From Spirochaetes bacterium ADurb.Bin218 (GTDB taxonomy: Bacteria > Spirochaetota > UBA4802 > UBA5550): 55,215 bases of DNA. Below, piece after piece: positions 43,355-51,030 of the stretch. The notes beneath the pieces are model-generated. The model was given only the letters and a program-made list of their open reading frames with translations. It was not told the DNA's origin and made no database searches. The position numbers and the translations under genes were made by a program. Numbering within the stretch: position 1 is the stretch's first letter; each line of letters begins with the position of its first letter. The stretch lies in assembly GCA_002069965.1 (NCBI GenBank), contig MWCI01000017.1, positions 1-55,215 on the forward strand, in the 5' to 3' direction.

Positions 43355-43483
43355 AGGATACCTACCTTTTGGGGATAAGTTTTTTCTTTTACATAAAATG
43401 CTGTAAAGTAAAATTTGAAAATATATAAAATTAAAAAAATATGCCAAAATTAAAAAATTTTTAAAAATATTTTTTGATTTTTG

Positions 43484-43512
43484 TTGACATAAAAAAGCTT
43501 GTTTTGTAAAAG
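43484..43512 (+). promoter_or_regulatory. Promoter of the tRNA pair
   Basis: A perfect -35 TTGACA (43484-43489) and -10 TAAAAG (43507-43512) are 17 nt apart, and transcription would start about 9 nt before tRNA-Lys. Confidence 0.5.
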
Positions 43513-43527
43513 GTAATCACTTTGTTT

Positions 43528-43600
43528 GAGTCGCTAGCTCAGTCGGTAGAGCAACTGCCTTTTAAGCAGTGGGTCCGGGGTTCGATTCCCCGGCGACTCA
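43528..43600 (+). tRNA. tRNA-Lys (anticodon TTT)
   Basis: This 73-nt cloverleaf has acceptor stem GAGTCGC/GCGACTC, a D-arm with AGCTCAGTCGGTAGAGC, anticodon stem ACTGC/GCAGT with anticodon TTT (43561-43563), and T-arm with GGTTCGATTCC. CCA is not encoded. It is followed by tRNA-Glu after 28 nt. Confidence 0.97.
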
Positions 43601-43628
43601 CAAGCAAGAAAGTTTACATATAATATAT

Positions 43629-43701
43629 GTCCCCGTCGTCTAGGGGTCTAGGACATCGGGTTTTCATCCCGGTAACAGGGGTTCGAATCCCCTCGGGGAT
43701 G
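43629..43701 (+). tRNA. tRNA-Glu (anticodon TTC)
   Basis: This 73-nt cloverleaf starts GTCCCCGTCGTCTAGGGG. The anticodon is TTC, and the T-arm is AGGGGTTCGAATCCCCT. The first acceptor pair is G-U. CCA is not encoded in full. It ends the two-tRNA transcript. Confidence 0.97.
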
Positions 43702-43707
43702 CATCAG

Positions 43708-43737
43708 AAAAGGCCGTTAGAAATAACGGCCTTTTTA
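43708..43737 (+). terminator. Terminator of the tRNA transcript
   Basis: AAAAGGCCGTTA (43708-43719) and its complement (43724-43735) form a 12-bp stem with a GAAA loop, followed by a T-run. It lies 7 nt after tRNA-Glu. Confidence 0.85.
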
Positions 43738-43819
43738 TTTATAAAATTACTTCGACTTTTCCTCGTGTACTATATAAATTTATTGTAATTCTTTTATAAT
43801 GTCCCCTTTGAGGTTTATA

Positions 43820-44770
43820 ATGAAGAAAATTATCGTTGGTATAAGCTCATGCCTTCTTGGTGAAAAGGTTAGATATGATGGTGGTCATAAGTTTGATCAT
43901 TTTCTTGCTATTACTCTCGGGCAGTTTTTTGAATATTACCCTCTATGCCCTGAGGTAGAATGTGGACTTCCTGTCCCAAGGGAGGCTATGCATCTTGTGA
44001 TGAGTGATAATTCCATAAGGCTTTTGGGGATTAAATCTAAGACTGATTTTACACATTCTATGAGGAACTGGGCAGAGCAAAAGCTTAAAGAGATGGAAAA
44101 TCTGAATTTGTGTGGCTTTATTTTTAAATCCCGTTCCCCATCAAGTGGAATGGAAAGAGTAAAAATATATTCTGAAAATGGCAAACTTCTTAATAAAAGT
44201 GGAGTTGGTATCTTCGCAGAGATGTTTATGAAAAAATTTCCTCTTATGCCAGTGGAAGAAGAAGGTAGATTACAGGATCCTCTTTTAAGGGAAAATTTTA
44301 TAGAGAGAGTTTTTGCTTATTATAGATGGAGAATATTTCTGGAAGAACATTACTCCCTTTCTGGTTTGATGGATTTTCATGCATCTCATAAGCTTTTACT
44401 AATGGCTCATTCCCCTGCTCATTATAGAGACTGTGGCAGGATAGTTGCATCTGCTGCTAAGGATAATCTCAGTGAAGTATCCAATAGCTATTTTGAAGTC
44501 TTTATGGATGGGTTGAAAAAGATTGCTACAGTAAGCAAAAATTGTAATGTTTTACATCACCTCCTTGGCTACTTTAAAAAAGTATTGACTCCTTCAGAAA
44601 AAGAGGAGATGCTTTATTTAATAGAACAATATCGCCAGGGCTTTATACCATTGATTGTTCCTGTAACAATGATAAATCACTATGTGAGTAAATACAATGA
44701 ACCTTATCTTAAGAGGCAGTATTATCTAAATCCTCATCCAGTGGAGCTAAAATTGAGGAATCATGCCTGA
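43820..44770 (+). CDS. DUF523-DUF1722 fusion protein
   Basis: This is a 316-residue protein. The DUF523 domain (about 1-145) has VGISSCLLGEKVRYDGGHK and CPEVECGLPVPREAMHL; the DUF1722 (YbgA-like) domain (about 180-310) has FHASHKLLLMAHSPAHYR and a late PLIVPVTMINHYV. The combined architecture is widespread, but its role is unproven; desulfidase-like and DNA-repair-linked roles have been suggested for parts of it. The usual SPSCG cysteine of DUF523 is Ser here (SRSPSSGMERV). ATG 43820, 6 nt after GAGG, is chosen over ATG 43799. Confidence 0.85.
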   Translation: MKKIIVGISSCLLGEKVRYDGGHKFDHFLAITLGQFFEYYPLCPEVECGLPVPREAMHLVMSDNSIRLLGIKSKTDFTHSMRNWAEQKLKEMENLNLCGFIFKSRSPSSGMERVKIYSENGKLLNKSGVGIFAEMFMKKFPLMPVEEEGRLQDPLLRENFIERVFAYYRWRIFLEEHYSLSGLMDFHASHKLLLMAHSPAHYRDCGRIVASAAKDNLSEVSNSYFEVFMDGLKKIATVSKNCNVLHHLLGYFKKVLTPSEKEEMLYLIEQYRQGFIPLIVPVTMINHYVSKYNEPYLKRQYYLNPHPVELKLRNHA

Positions 44771-44863
44771 TTTTTTAATATGACCTTGCTAATTTACATA
44801 AATTTTTATGGTTAATGTAGTAATCAAAAATTTAATTACTTTTCAAAAGTTTTTAAAAAAAAA

Positions 44864-44891
44864 TTGACTCATTCTTTATATAGAGCATAAT
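44864..44891 (+). promoter_or_regulatory. Adenylate cyclase promoter
   Basis: TTGACT (44864-44869) and CATAAT (44886-44891) are 16 nt apart. The transcription start would be about 28 nt before the ATG at 44926. No Shine-Dalgarno is visible at that ATG. Confidence 0.5.
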
Positions 44892-44925
44892 ACTAATGTT
44901 ATTCTAAAAATGGCCTATATGTGAA

Positions 44926-47631
44926 ATGGATATAAAGAAAATTATTGAAGAAAATTTTAAGGCATTCCAGAAGTTTAATAATCTGAAATATGAGAGATTT
45001 CAGAGCCTTGTGACCAATAGCAGTGTCAAGAAGGTTATAAATGCTATACCTGCCCTGTTGTCTGCAAATGATCGTAAATTGCCTGGTTTTGTGGAAGGTG
45101 GCCCTCCTTGTGGTGTCTTTGGTTTTTCTCCAGATCAGGATGTCGTGAGATATTTGAAGTCCAGATTTTCTGTTGATTTTTCCAGATGCTCAGGAGGGGA
45201 CTTTGTCCAGATGTTTGCTGTCATGGGAAGCGTTGGGACAATTGGATATAACAAAAAGTCAGATTTTGATTATTGGGCATGTATAGATAGACAGAAGGTG
45301 GATGATAGAAAATATCAGCTCTTTTGCAAAAAAGTGGAAGAAATTCAGAAATGGGCTATTAAAGAAAGCGGAGTAGAGGTCCACATTTTTATAAATGACA
45401 TTAATAGTTTAAGGGAAAATGTTTTTGCAGAGGATGAGGATGAAGGTTTCGGTTCCACTGTAGGAGCAGTTTTAAAGGATGAATTTTTTAGAAGTTCAAT
45501 TATAATTGCAGGTAAAATTCCTTTCTGGTGGGTTGTTCCAAAGTTTGCCGATGATAAGGCCTACGTTTCCTTTATAAATTCCATTGACAGTGATTTTTTT
45601 GATTCTCATTTTATTGATATTGGCAATCTGCACAGAATCTCTAAAGAGGATTTTTTGGGCGCTGCTTTGTTTCAACTAATCAAGGCTATTGGCAATCCCT
45701 TCAAATCCATTCTCAAAATAGGTATTCTTGAAAAATATCTCTTTAGCGATGAAAATGTTTTGCTCTCTCATAAAATTAAAAGCTCAGTTCAAAAGGGTGA
45801 ACTGGATATATTGACCCTTGATTCTTATCTTTTGATGTTTAATGAGGTTTATAAGTATTATGAGTCTGTTTTGCAGGATAAGTCTCTACTTAAGATTCTC
45901 AGACAGAATTTATATTTAAAGATAGATCCTCAGCTTACAAAGTATACAGGCATAAAGGATAGAAAAAATCTGCCCTATAAGGTAACTGTAATGTTTAGTC
46001 TCGTCAATGAATGGGGATGGGGAATTGATGAGATAGGAGATCTTGACGACTTTGAAAGCTGGGATTACAATAGAATTATTCAATTCTGGAATAATATAAA
46101 AAAGTTTATGCTTCTGTCCTATCAGAAGATTTCAAAAGAATTGCCTACTCTTAACTTAAGAAGCAAGATCTCTGAAAGCGACTTTAAGCTTTTAAGCAGT
46201 AAGATTAAGGCTAATTTTTCCACGGAGCCTGATAAAATAGAAAACTTTATAACCTTTAAAGACACACCAAACGAGCCTTATTTGTATATTGAGCCAGATA
46301 GTAAAGCTGTCAGGGATTATGGATGGAAGCTGTATAAAAAAGTTAGAATTGAAGGCAGAAGCGAGAGAGAAATTAGCATAAAAAATGAGACAGATCTTGT
46401 AAAGCTTTTAAGCTGGTGCTCCATTAATCAGTTATATGAGCCATCCTTCAGCAGGGTCTTCTTTGAACCAGGATATAATTATATAAATAAGAACCTTGTA
46501 ACAGAGCTTTTAAACCATATATTTGAGATGTTTAATTCAGGAAAGGTCCATCTATCCAATAAGTTTTTTCTTGAACCTCCGAGAACACTGAAAAATATGA
46601 TCATAATGAATTTCACGGAAAATAATCCAACAACTATTGCATCTTTTTATCATCTATATATGAATACCTGGGGTGAGTCTTTTCTAAAGAAATATTCTTC
46701 TATGTCAGATCTTGTGATGCTCTATTCAAAGATTATTAAGGATGCTATATATTTCTCAAAGGATTTTGATGAGTTTTGTTATTTCTTCTCTCCTGAACCT
46801 CATAAAAAGATCTACAGGAATATTGAGAAAATATTTAGAAGCTCATACGACTTTTTTATAAAAAGCAAGGAGTTTTATAATCAGAAGCTTATAACATCAA
46901 TTGATAATACTATTATATGTGTAACAAAGGAAAATAATGACATAAATGTCGCTTCTTTTGGTACTGTTTTTGAAATGCTGGGGTATATATCACAGAGGCC
47001 CTGTAGATATCCTGAATTTAGAATTCTTTTTGAGGATTCGCAAAATCTTGCTGTCCTTGACGAGATTTATAGCAGGAGAACTGTAAATGGAATTAACATT
47101 ACCTATGAAGAAAAGCAGAAGTATTCGGTCTTTTATATAACAGATGAAAATGGCAATCTCTTCACTTTCATAAAAAAGAAGTCAGATGTTGATATTATGT
47201 CTTACATGTATCGCTTCTGTCTCAATACAGCAAAGAGAGTGAAAGGGACATCAACTGGCAGGAGTTTTTTTGATGAGGTAACGTCATTTAAACTGGAGGT
47301 TGATAGATTTGGGAAATTTTCAATAAAAAATGAAACAAGGAGAGCTAAAGAGATTGATGTTATAAATTCCTCTTTCCCTATGGGAATTATTGCTGAGGTA
47401 ATATATAAAGATAGCTATCCCTTTTATATATTGAGAGCTGGAGGCAAACAAACAAAACCATCTTCTTTGTCTAAAATCGTAGAGAATTATAAAACCTTAG
47501 GGATGCAAAATCCTCCAGAAATAATTGACATTAAATTTCACAATCTAAGTCCAGATAAATTGGAAAGTGGCTCCATGGTCTATTTTCTTGAAAAATTCAG
47601 ATTGGAAAAAACTCTCGGCTCTTCTTTTTAA
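44926..47631 (+). CDS. cyaA: Class I adenylate cyclase
   Basis: This 901-residue soluble enzyme makes cAMP from ATP. The catalytic nucleotidyltransferase motif MGSVGTIGYNKKSDFDYWAC begins at residue 100. It corresponds to the MGS...SD.D.W.C motif of enterobacterial CyaA, with Asp111/Asp113-type metal ligands (numbers approximate). VEVHIFINDINS and STVGAVLKDEFFRSS follow, as in CyaA. The C-terminal ~450 residues form a regulatory part without a clear family. It lacks a Shine-Dalgarno. No CRP-family regulator is in the window, so cAMP targets are unknown. Class I cyclases are mostly known from gamma-proteobacteria, so this is an outlying lineage. Confidence 0.88.
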   Translation: MDIKKIIEENFKAFQKFNNLKYERFQSLVTNSSVKKVINAIPALLSANDRKLPGFVEGGPPCGVFGFSPDQDVVRYLKSRFSVDFSRCSGGDFVQMFAVMGSVGTIGYNKKSDFDYWACIDRQKVDDRKYQLFCKKVEEIQKWAIKESGVEVHIFINDINSLRENVFAEDEDEGFGSTVGAVLKDEFFRSSIIIAGKIPFWWVVPKFADDKAYVSFINSIDSDFFDSHFIDIGNLHRISKEDFLGAALFQLIKAIGNPFKSILKIGILEKYLFSDENVLLSHKIKSSVQKGELDILTLDSYLLMFNEVYKYYESVLQDKSLLKILRQNLYLKIDPQLTKYTGIKDRKNLPYKVTVMFSLVNEWGWGIDEIGDLDDFESWDYNRIIQFWNNIKKFMLLSYQKISKELPTLNLRSKISESDFKLLSSKIKANFSTEPDKIENFITFKDTPNEPYLYIEPDSKAVRDYGWKLYKKVRIEGRSEREISIKNETDLVKLLSWCSINQLYEPSFSRVFFEPGYNYINKNLVTELLNHIFEMFNSGKVHLSNKFFLEPPRTLKNMIIMNFTENNPTTIASFYHLYMNTWGESFLKKYSSMSDLVMLYSKIIKDAIYFSKDFDEFCYFFSPEPHKKIYRNIEKIFRSSYDFFIKSKEFYNQKLITSIDNTIICVTKENNDINVASFGTVFEMLGYISQRPCRYPEFRILFEDSQNLAVLDEIYSRRTVNGINITYEEKQKYSVFYITDENGNLFTFIKKKSDVDIMSYMYRFCLNTAKRVKGTSTGRSFFDEVTSFKLEVDRFGKFSIKNETRRAKEIDVINSSFPMGIIAEVIYKDSYPFYILRAGGKQTKPSSLSKIVENYKTLGMQNPPEIIDIKFHNLSPDKLESGSMVYFLEKFRLEKTLGSSF

Positions 47632-47635
47632 TCTT

Positions 47636-48262
47636 TTAGTCAGAGGGGAAGTTCTCTCTGAAAAATCGAACCTTTTTTTCTTTTTCTATTGTCTTTTTGC
47701 TTAAGGTGCCTTTTTCCAGAGCAATATCAAGCAGTTTTACGTGAGTATCATCTGAATCCTCTGCGAGATTTTCTTCTTTTAGTTCAATATCTCTTTGTGC
47801 ATTTGTTTTTGCATCTCCTTTGAGATTTTCAAATTTAGCGTCAATCTCGTCCTGAGTTAGCATTGGGATATCATCCTCATCATCAGGGACTATTATTTCC
47901 CTTTTAGGTCTGGAGACAGGTATTTCCTTTGTTTTAGAGGTAGCAGATCTTTCCTCTTCTGATGTTTTATTTAAGGGCTTTGCTTTTTTATTTTTTTTCT
48001 TTTCTGTATTTATTGGAAGAGGTTCTGGTTCTTTTTCTCTTTCTATTTCTTCATCTGACAATAGATTTTCTGGTGGATTTGCAATTTTTAACTCAAGCAG
48101 CTTTATTCTTTCGCTAAGTAGTATATTGATCTGTTTTTCAATAGTTATATATATAGGTGTGGTAAAGGATTTGTCCTTGGCTATAGACTTTTCAAGCTTT
48201 CTCAATTCCTTTATATCGTTGTCAATAGTCTCTATTCTCTTTAATACATGAACTACTTTCAT
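47636..48262 (-). CDS. Charged hypothetical protein
   Basis: This 208-residue protein has no signal peptide or membrane segment. The first ~60 residues are predicted coiled-coil (IETIDNDIKELRKLEKSIAK). A Glu/Lys/Pro-rich, low-complexity middle (EREKEPEPLPINTEKKKNKK) follows, then an acidic stretch (PDDEDDIPMLTQDEIDAKF) that resembles short linear motifs found in flagellar, chemotaxis or gliding regulators. I do not recognise a family. CGAGG precedes the ATG. It is convergent with the cyclase, 4 nt between stops. Confidence 0.6.
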   Translation of the reverse strand: MKVVHVLKRIETIDNDIKELRKLEKSIAKDKSFTTPIYITIEKQINILLSERIKLLELKIANPPENLLSDEEIEREKEPEPLPINTEKKKNKKAKPLNKTSEEERSATSKTKEIPVSRPKREIIVPDDEDDIPMLTQDEIDAKFENLKGDAKTNAQRDIELKEENLAEDSDDTHVKLLDIALEKGTLSKKTIEKEKKVRFFRENFPSD

Positions 48263-48390
48263 AAAGAACCTCGTCTTGAATTTATTGCAGACCTTAAATT
48301 ATCTTCTCGATATAAAGATATTTACAAAAATATATTTATAAGTCAATAAGTTTTTCTTTACATATAAACCTCTTAAATTATTTTAAGCTT

Positions 48391-48663
48391 ATGGAAAAGA
48401 AAGCTATTATTGATATCTCTGTTTTACCAAAATCTTCCAGAAGCGATATTGTTGTTGATAGCAATTGTGCTATTAAGGTCTATCTCAATTCCCCCCCTGT
48501 TGATGGCAAAGCAAACAAAGAATGCATTGAGCTTTTTGCAAAAAAACTTAAGATTTCTAAATCTCTTATAGAAATTGATAAAGGAGAGCATGGCAGGAAA
48601 AAAAGAATTGTTATTCATGGGCTTGAACTCTCTGAGGTTATGCTCAGGCTAAAGGAAAAATGA
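48391..48663 (+). CDS. DUF167/YggU family protein
   Basis: This is a 90-residue protein. The pattern SVLPKSSRSDIVV, then IKVYLNSPPVDGKANKECIE and SLIEIDKGEHGRKKRIVI is diagnostic for the YggU family. Its biochemical role is unknown; relatives are small alpha/beta proteins, often near yggT or ribosome-associated genes. No Shine-Dalgarno is visible before the ATG. The stop overlaps the start of the EamA gene by 4 nt (ATGA). Confidence 0.93.
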   Translation: MEKKAIIDISVLPKSSRSDIVVDSNCAIKVYLNSPPVDGKANKECIELFAKKLKISKSLIEIDKGEHGRKKRIVIHGLELSEVMLRLKEK

Positions 48664-49520
48664 AAAGGAGATTTCTGGCAGATATAAGCCTTCTGGTTGT
48701 AGTTATAATCTGGGGCTATACCTTTGTGGCTATTAAAGAATCCCTATCTTTTATAAGCCCTGCCAATTTTATATTTTTGCGCTTTGCTATTTCATCTTTT
48801 CTTTTGTTGGTTATTTTTTCTTTTAAACTTAAAGGGCTTACTTTTAAGACAGTGAAAAGTGGATTTATTGCTGGTTTTTTTCTCTTCCTTGCCTATCTTT
48901 TCCAGACTATCGGATTGCAGTTTACAACAGCCTCCAATGGGGGATTTATTACAGGATTTAGTGTTATTTTGGTTCCACTTTTTTCTTCTGTTATTTTCAA
49001 GACACCACCATCAAGAGAAAATATTATAGGGGCCATTTTTGCTTTTATAGGTCTTATCTTTATTTCATTTAAGGGGCTTTCTGCCATCAATATCGGTGAT
49101 TTTATGGTTTTTATTTGTGCTATTGCTGTGGCATTTCACATTCTTTTTGTTGGAATATACTCTCGCTATAATGATTCTGCTTTACTCACAGTTATACAGA
49201 TTTTAACTGTCACTATATTTTCCCTTGTCTTTGTGCCCTTTAGTGGAGATTTTACCATTCCTCATAGATCTGATGTTTGGTTTGCCATAGTCTTTTGTGC
49301 TCTCTTTGCTACTGTTGTTGCATATCTTATCCAGACTTCAATGCAAAAGTTTACCTCTTCATCTCATACTGCCTTGATATTTTCTGGTGAGCCTGTTTTT
49401 GCTGGTATTTTTGGATATTTTTTCTTAGGTGAAACTTTTGATTTACTGCAGATTGTGGGATGCCTCTTGATCTTAAGTGGAATGCTTATTAGCGAATTAA
49501 AGGTTGCAGATACTCTGTAA
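48660..49520 (+). CDS. EamA/DMT-family membrane transporter
   Basis: This is a 286-residue protein with ten hydrophobic helices in two EamA repeats. The first contains VIIWGYTFVAIKESL and FLRFAISSFLLLV; the second contains a late HTALIFSGEPVFAGIFGYFFLGE (family block) and GCLLILSGMLISEL. The DMT superfamily exports amino acids, nucleosides or drugs; the substrate cannot be told. It overlaps DUF167 by 4 nt, so the two are translationally coupled. Confidence 0.92.
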   Translation: MKRRFLADISLLVVVIIWGYTFVAIKESLSFISPANFIFLRFAISSFLLLVIFSFKLKGLTFKTVKSGFIAGFFLFLAYLFQTIGLQFTTASNGGFITGFSVILVPLFSSVIFKTPPSRENIIGAIFAFIGLIFISFKGLSAINIGDFMVFICAIAVAFHILFVGIYSRYNDSALLTVIQILTVTIFSLVFVPFSGDFTIPHRSDVWFAIVFCALFATVVAYLIQTSMQKFTSSSHTALIFSGEPVFAGIFGYFFLGETFDLLQIVGCLLILSGMLISELKVADTL

Positions 49521-49527
49521 TCTATGC

Positions 49528-50856
49528 TCAAGTATTGCTATTTATTTTTTTAAAATAGCGAGCTATGAACTCAGAGGCCTTAGCAGCTGCCATAGGCTTT
49601 TCAAAGTAATATCCCTGTCCATAATCACAATCACAGCTTTTGAGGAGTTCTATATGTAGCTCATCATCGACTCCTTCTGCAACAACTTTGAGATTTAAGT
49701 TATGAGCAAGGCTTACGATTGATTTGACTATAATCTCACTTTGCTCATCTATGTGCATCCACTTTACAAAGGATTGATCGATTTTAATTATATCAACCGG
49801 GAAGTGCATGAGGTAACTTAATGATGAATATCCTGTTCCAAAATCATCCATATAAATAGGAAATTGTCTTGCCCTCAGTTGCAAAAGGGCTATGTTAGAA
49901 GCCTCCATGTCATCCATGAAGGCGCTTTCTGTTAATTCAAAGCCGAGCCTTTCGTGCTTTATGTTATATCTGTCAACTATTTCAAATATATTGCTTATAA
50001 GATCTGGATGAATAAATTGTTTCGCAGATAGATTTATGTTTATCCTGAAGTTATCGTCAAATATAAAAACTTCTTCCCACTGAGTTATCTGTCTGCAGGC
50101 CTCTTCTATTATCCACAATCCAAGGGGAAAGATGATGGCGGAATTTTCTGCCACAGATATAAATTGATCTGGTGGGATTAGACCTTTTTCTGGGTGTTCA
50201 ATGCGTATAAGAGATTCAAATCCTGAAAGCTTGTCTGTTTTTAATGATATAACTGGCTGATAGTAAAGTCTAAAGTAGTTATTTTCAAGGGATTCCCATA
50301 GAAGATTTTCGGTTTCTCTTTCTTTTAAAGGAATGGCCTTTGTCTTTTTTATAGATTTTGTGAATTGTTTTTCAGCAAGCAGCTCTTTTGTAATCCTGCT
50401 TTGATAAATTAAATTTGCTATGAGAGATCCTGTAAAGCTTGGGATGTCTGATGTAATATTTTTAATTTCATCTTCAACTGAAAAGAATGCACCTTTTTTT
50501 ATAAAGCCTTCAATAAAGTGGATGAGTTCCTTTTTAGAAATAGGAGTTGTTATTATTCCATCATAGGAATTATAGCTTGCAAATATATAAGATTGAATTG
50601 TATTATTTATAATTAGAGCTATGAGAGGTATGCCTCTTAACAAGGTGTGCTTTCTTAACTGTGATATCATAGAAAAGTTATTGTAAATGGAAATATCCCC
50701 TGTTATAACCAGATCTGGATTTTCTTTTTCTATGGCCTCTATAGCCTTTTCCATAGGGCAAAAAATGGTCTTATGCTTTTGTTCCTCTAAAAGCATTTTG
50801 AATTTATTGCTTATATGGTCTTTAAGGTCTAAAAATAGAATTGTATTTGAATTCAT
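49528..50856 (-). CDS. Receiver-like/EAL-domain c-di-GMP phosphodiesterase
   Basis: This is a 442-residue cytoplasmic protein. The N-terminal ~125 residues resemble a receiver domain (TILFLDLKDH, then LVITGD with uncertain phospho-acceptor) and may be degenerate. The EAL domain (about 195-435) has GFESLIRIEHPEKG (ESL for EAL), INLSAKQF, GFELTES, MDDFGTGYSS, IKIDQSFVKW, VAEGVDD and GQGYYFEKP: all main metal and catalytic residues appear intact. It should hydrolyse c-di-GMP. No strong Shine-Dalgarno is visible. It is divergent from lon and the ComFB-domain gene. Confidence 0.9.
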   Translation of the reverse strand: MNSNTILFLDLKDHISNKFKMLLEEQKHKTIFCPMEKAIEAIEKENPDLVITGDISIYNNFSMISQLRKHTLLRGIPLIALIINNTIQSYIFASYNSYDGIITTPISKKELIHFIEGFIKKGAFFSVEDEIKNITSDIPSFTGSLIANLIYQSRITKELLAEKQFTKSIKKTKAIPLKERETENLLWESLENNYFRLYYQPVISLKTDKLSGFESLIRIEHPEKGLIPPDQFISVAENSAIIFPLGLWIIEEACRQITQWEEVFIFDDNFRININLSAKQFIHPDLISNIFEIVDRYNIKHERLGFELTESAFMDDMEASNIALLQLRARQFPIYMDDFGTGYSSLSYLMHFPVDIIKIDQSFVKWMHIDEQSEIIVKSIVSLAHNLNLKVVAEGVDDELHIELLKSCDCDYGQGYYFEKPMAAAKASEFIARYFKKINSNT

Positions 50857-50970
50857 ATGTATTATTTTAATAATAATACTTTTATATGGATAGAAAAATT
50901 TCTTTTTTTTTAGATAATTTTTTTATAAACTTGAAGTTACAACTATTACTTTTGGGTATTTTTAAAAAAT

Positions 50971-50998
50971 CCTTGATTAATGATCAAGGGGATATGAT
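50971..50998 (+). promoter_or_regulatory. lon: Possible lon promoter with inverted repeat
   Basis: CCTTGAT (50971-50977) and ATCAAGG (50983-50989) form a perfect 7-bp inverted repeat with a 5-nt centre. TATGAT (50993-50998), a 5/6 -10, follows 3 nt later. The repeat lies between the -10 and the expected -35 and could act as an operator controlling lon. The -35 is weak. Confidence 0.4.
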
Positions 50999-51030
50999 TT
51001 TGCAGCTTGAATAAAAATGGAGAGATTTTA

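Noticed and set aside
50973-50987. FNR box before lon (TTGAT...ATCAA)
   Set aside because: The spacer is 5 nt, while FNR sites have 4.
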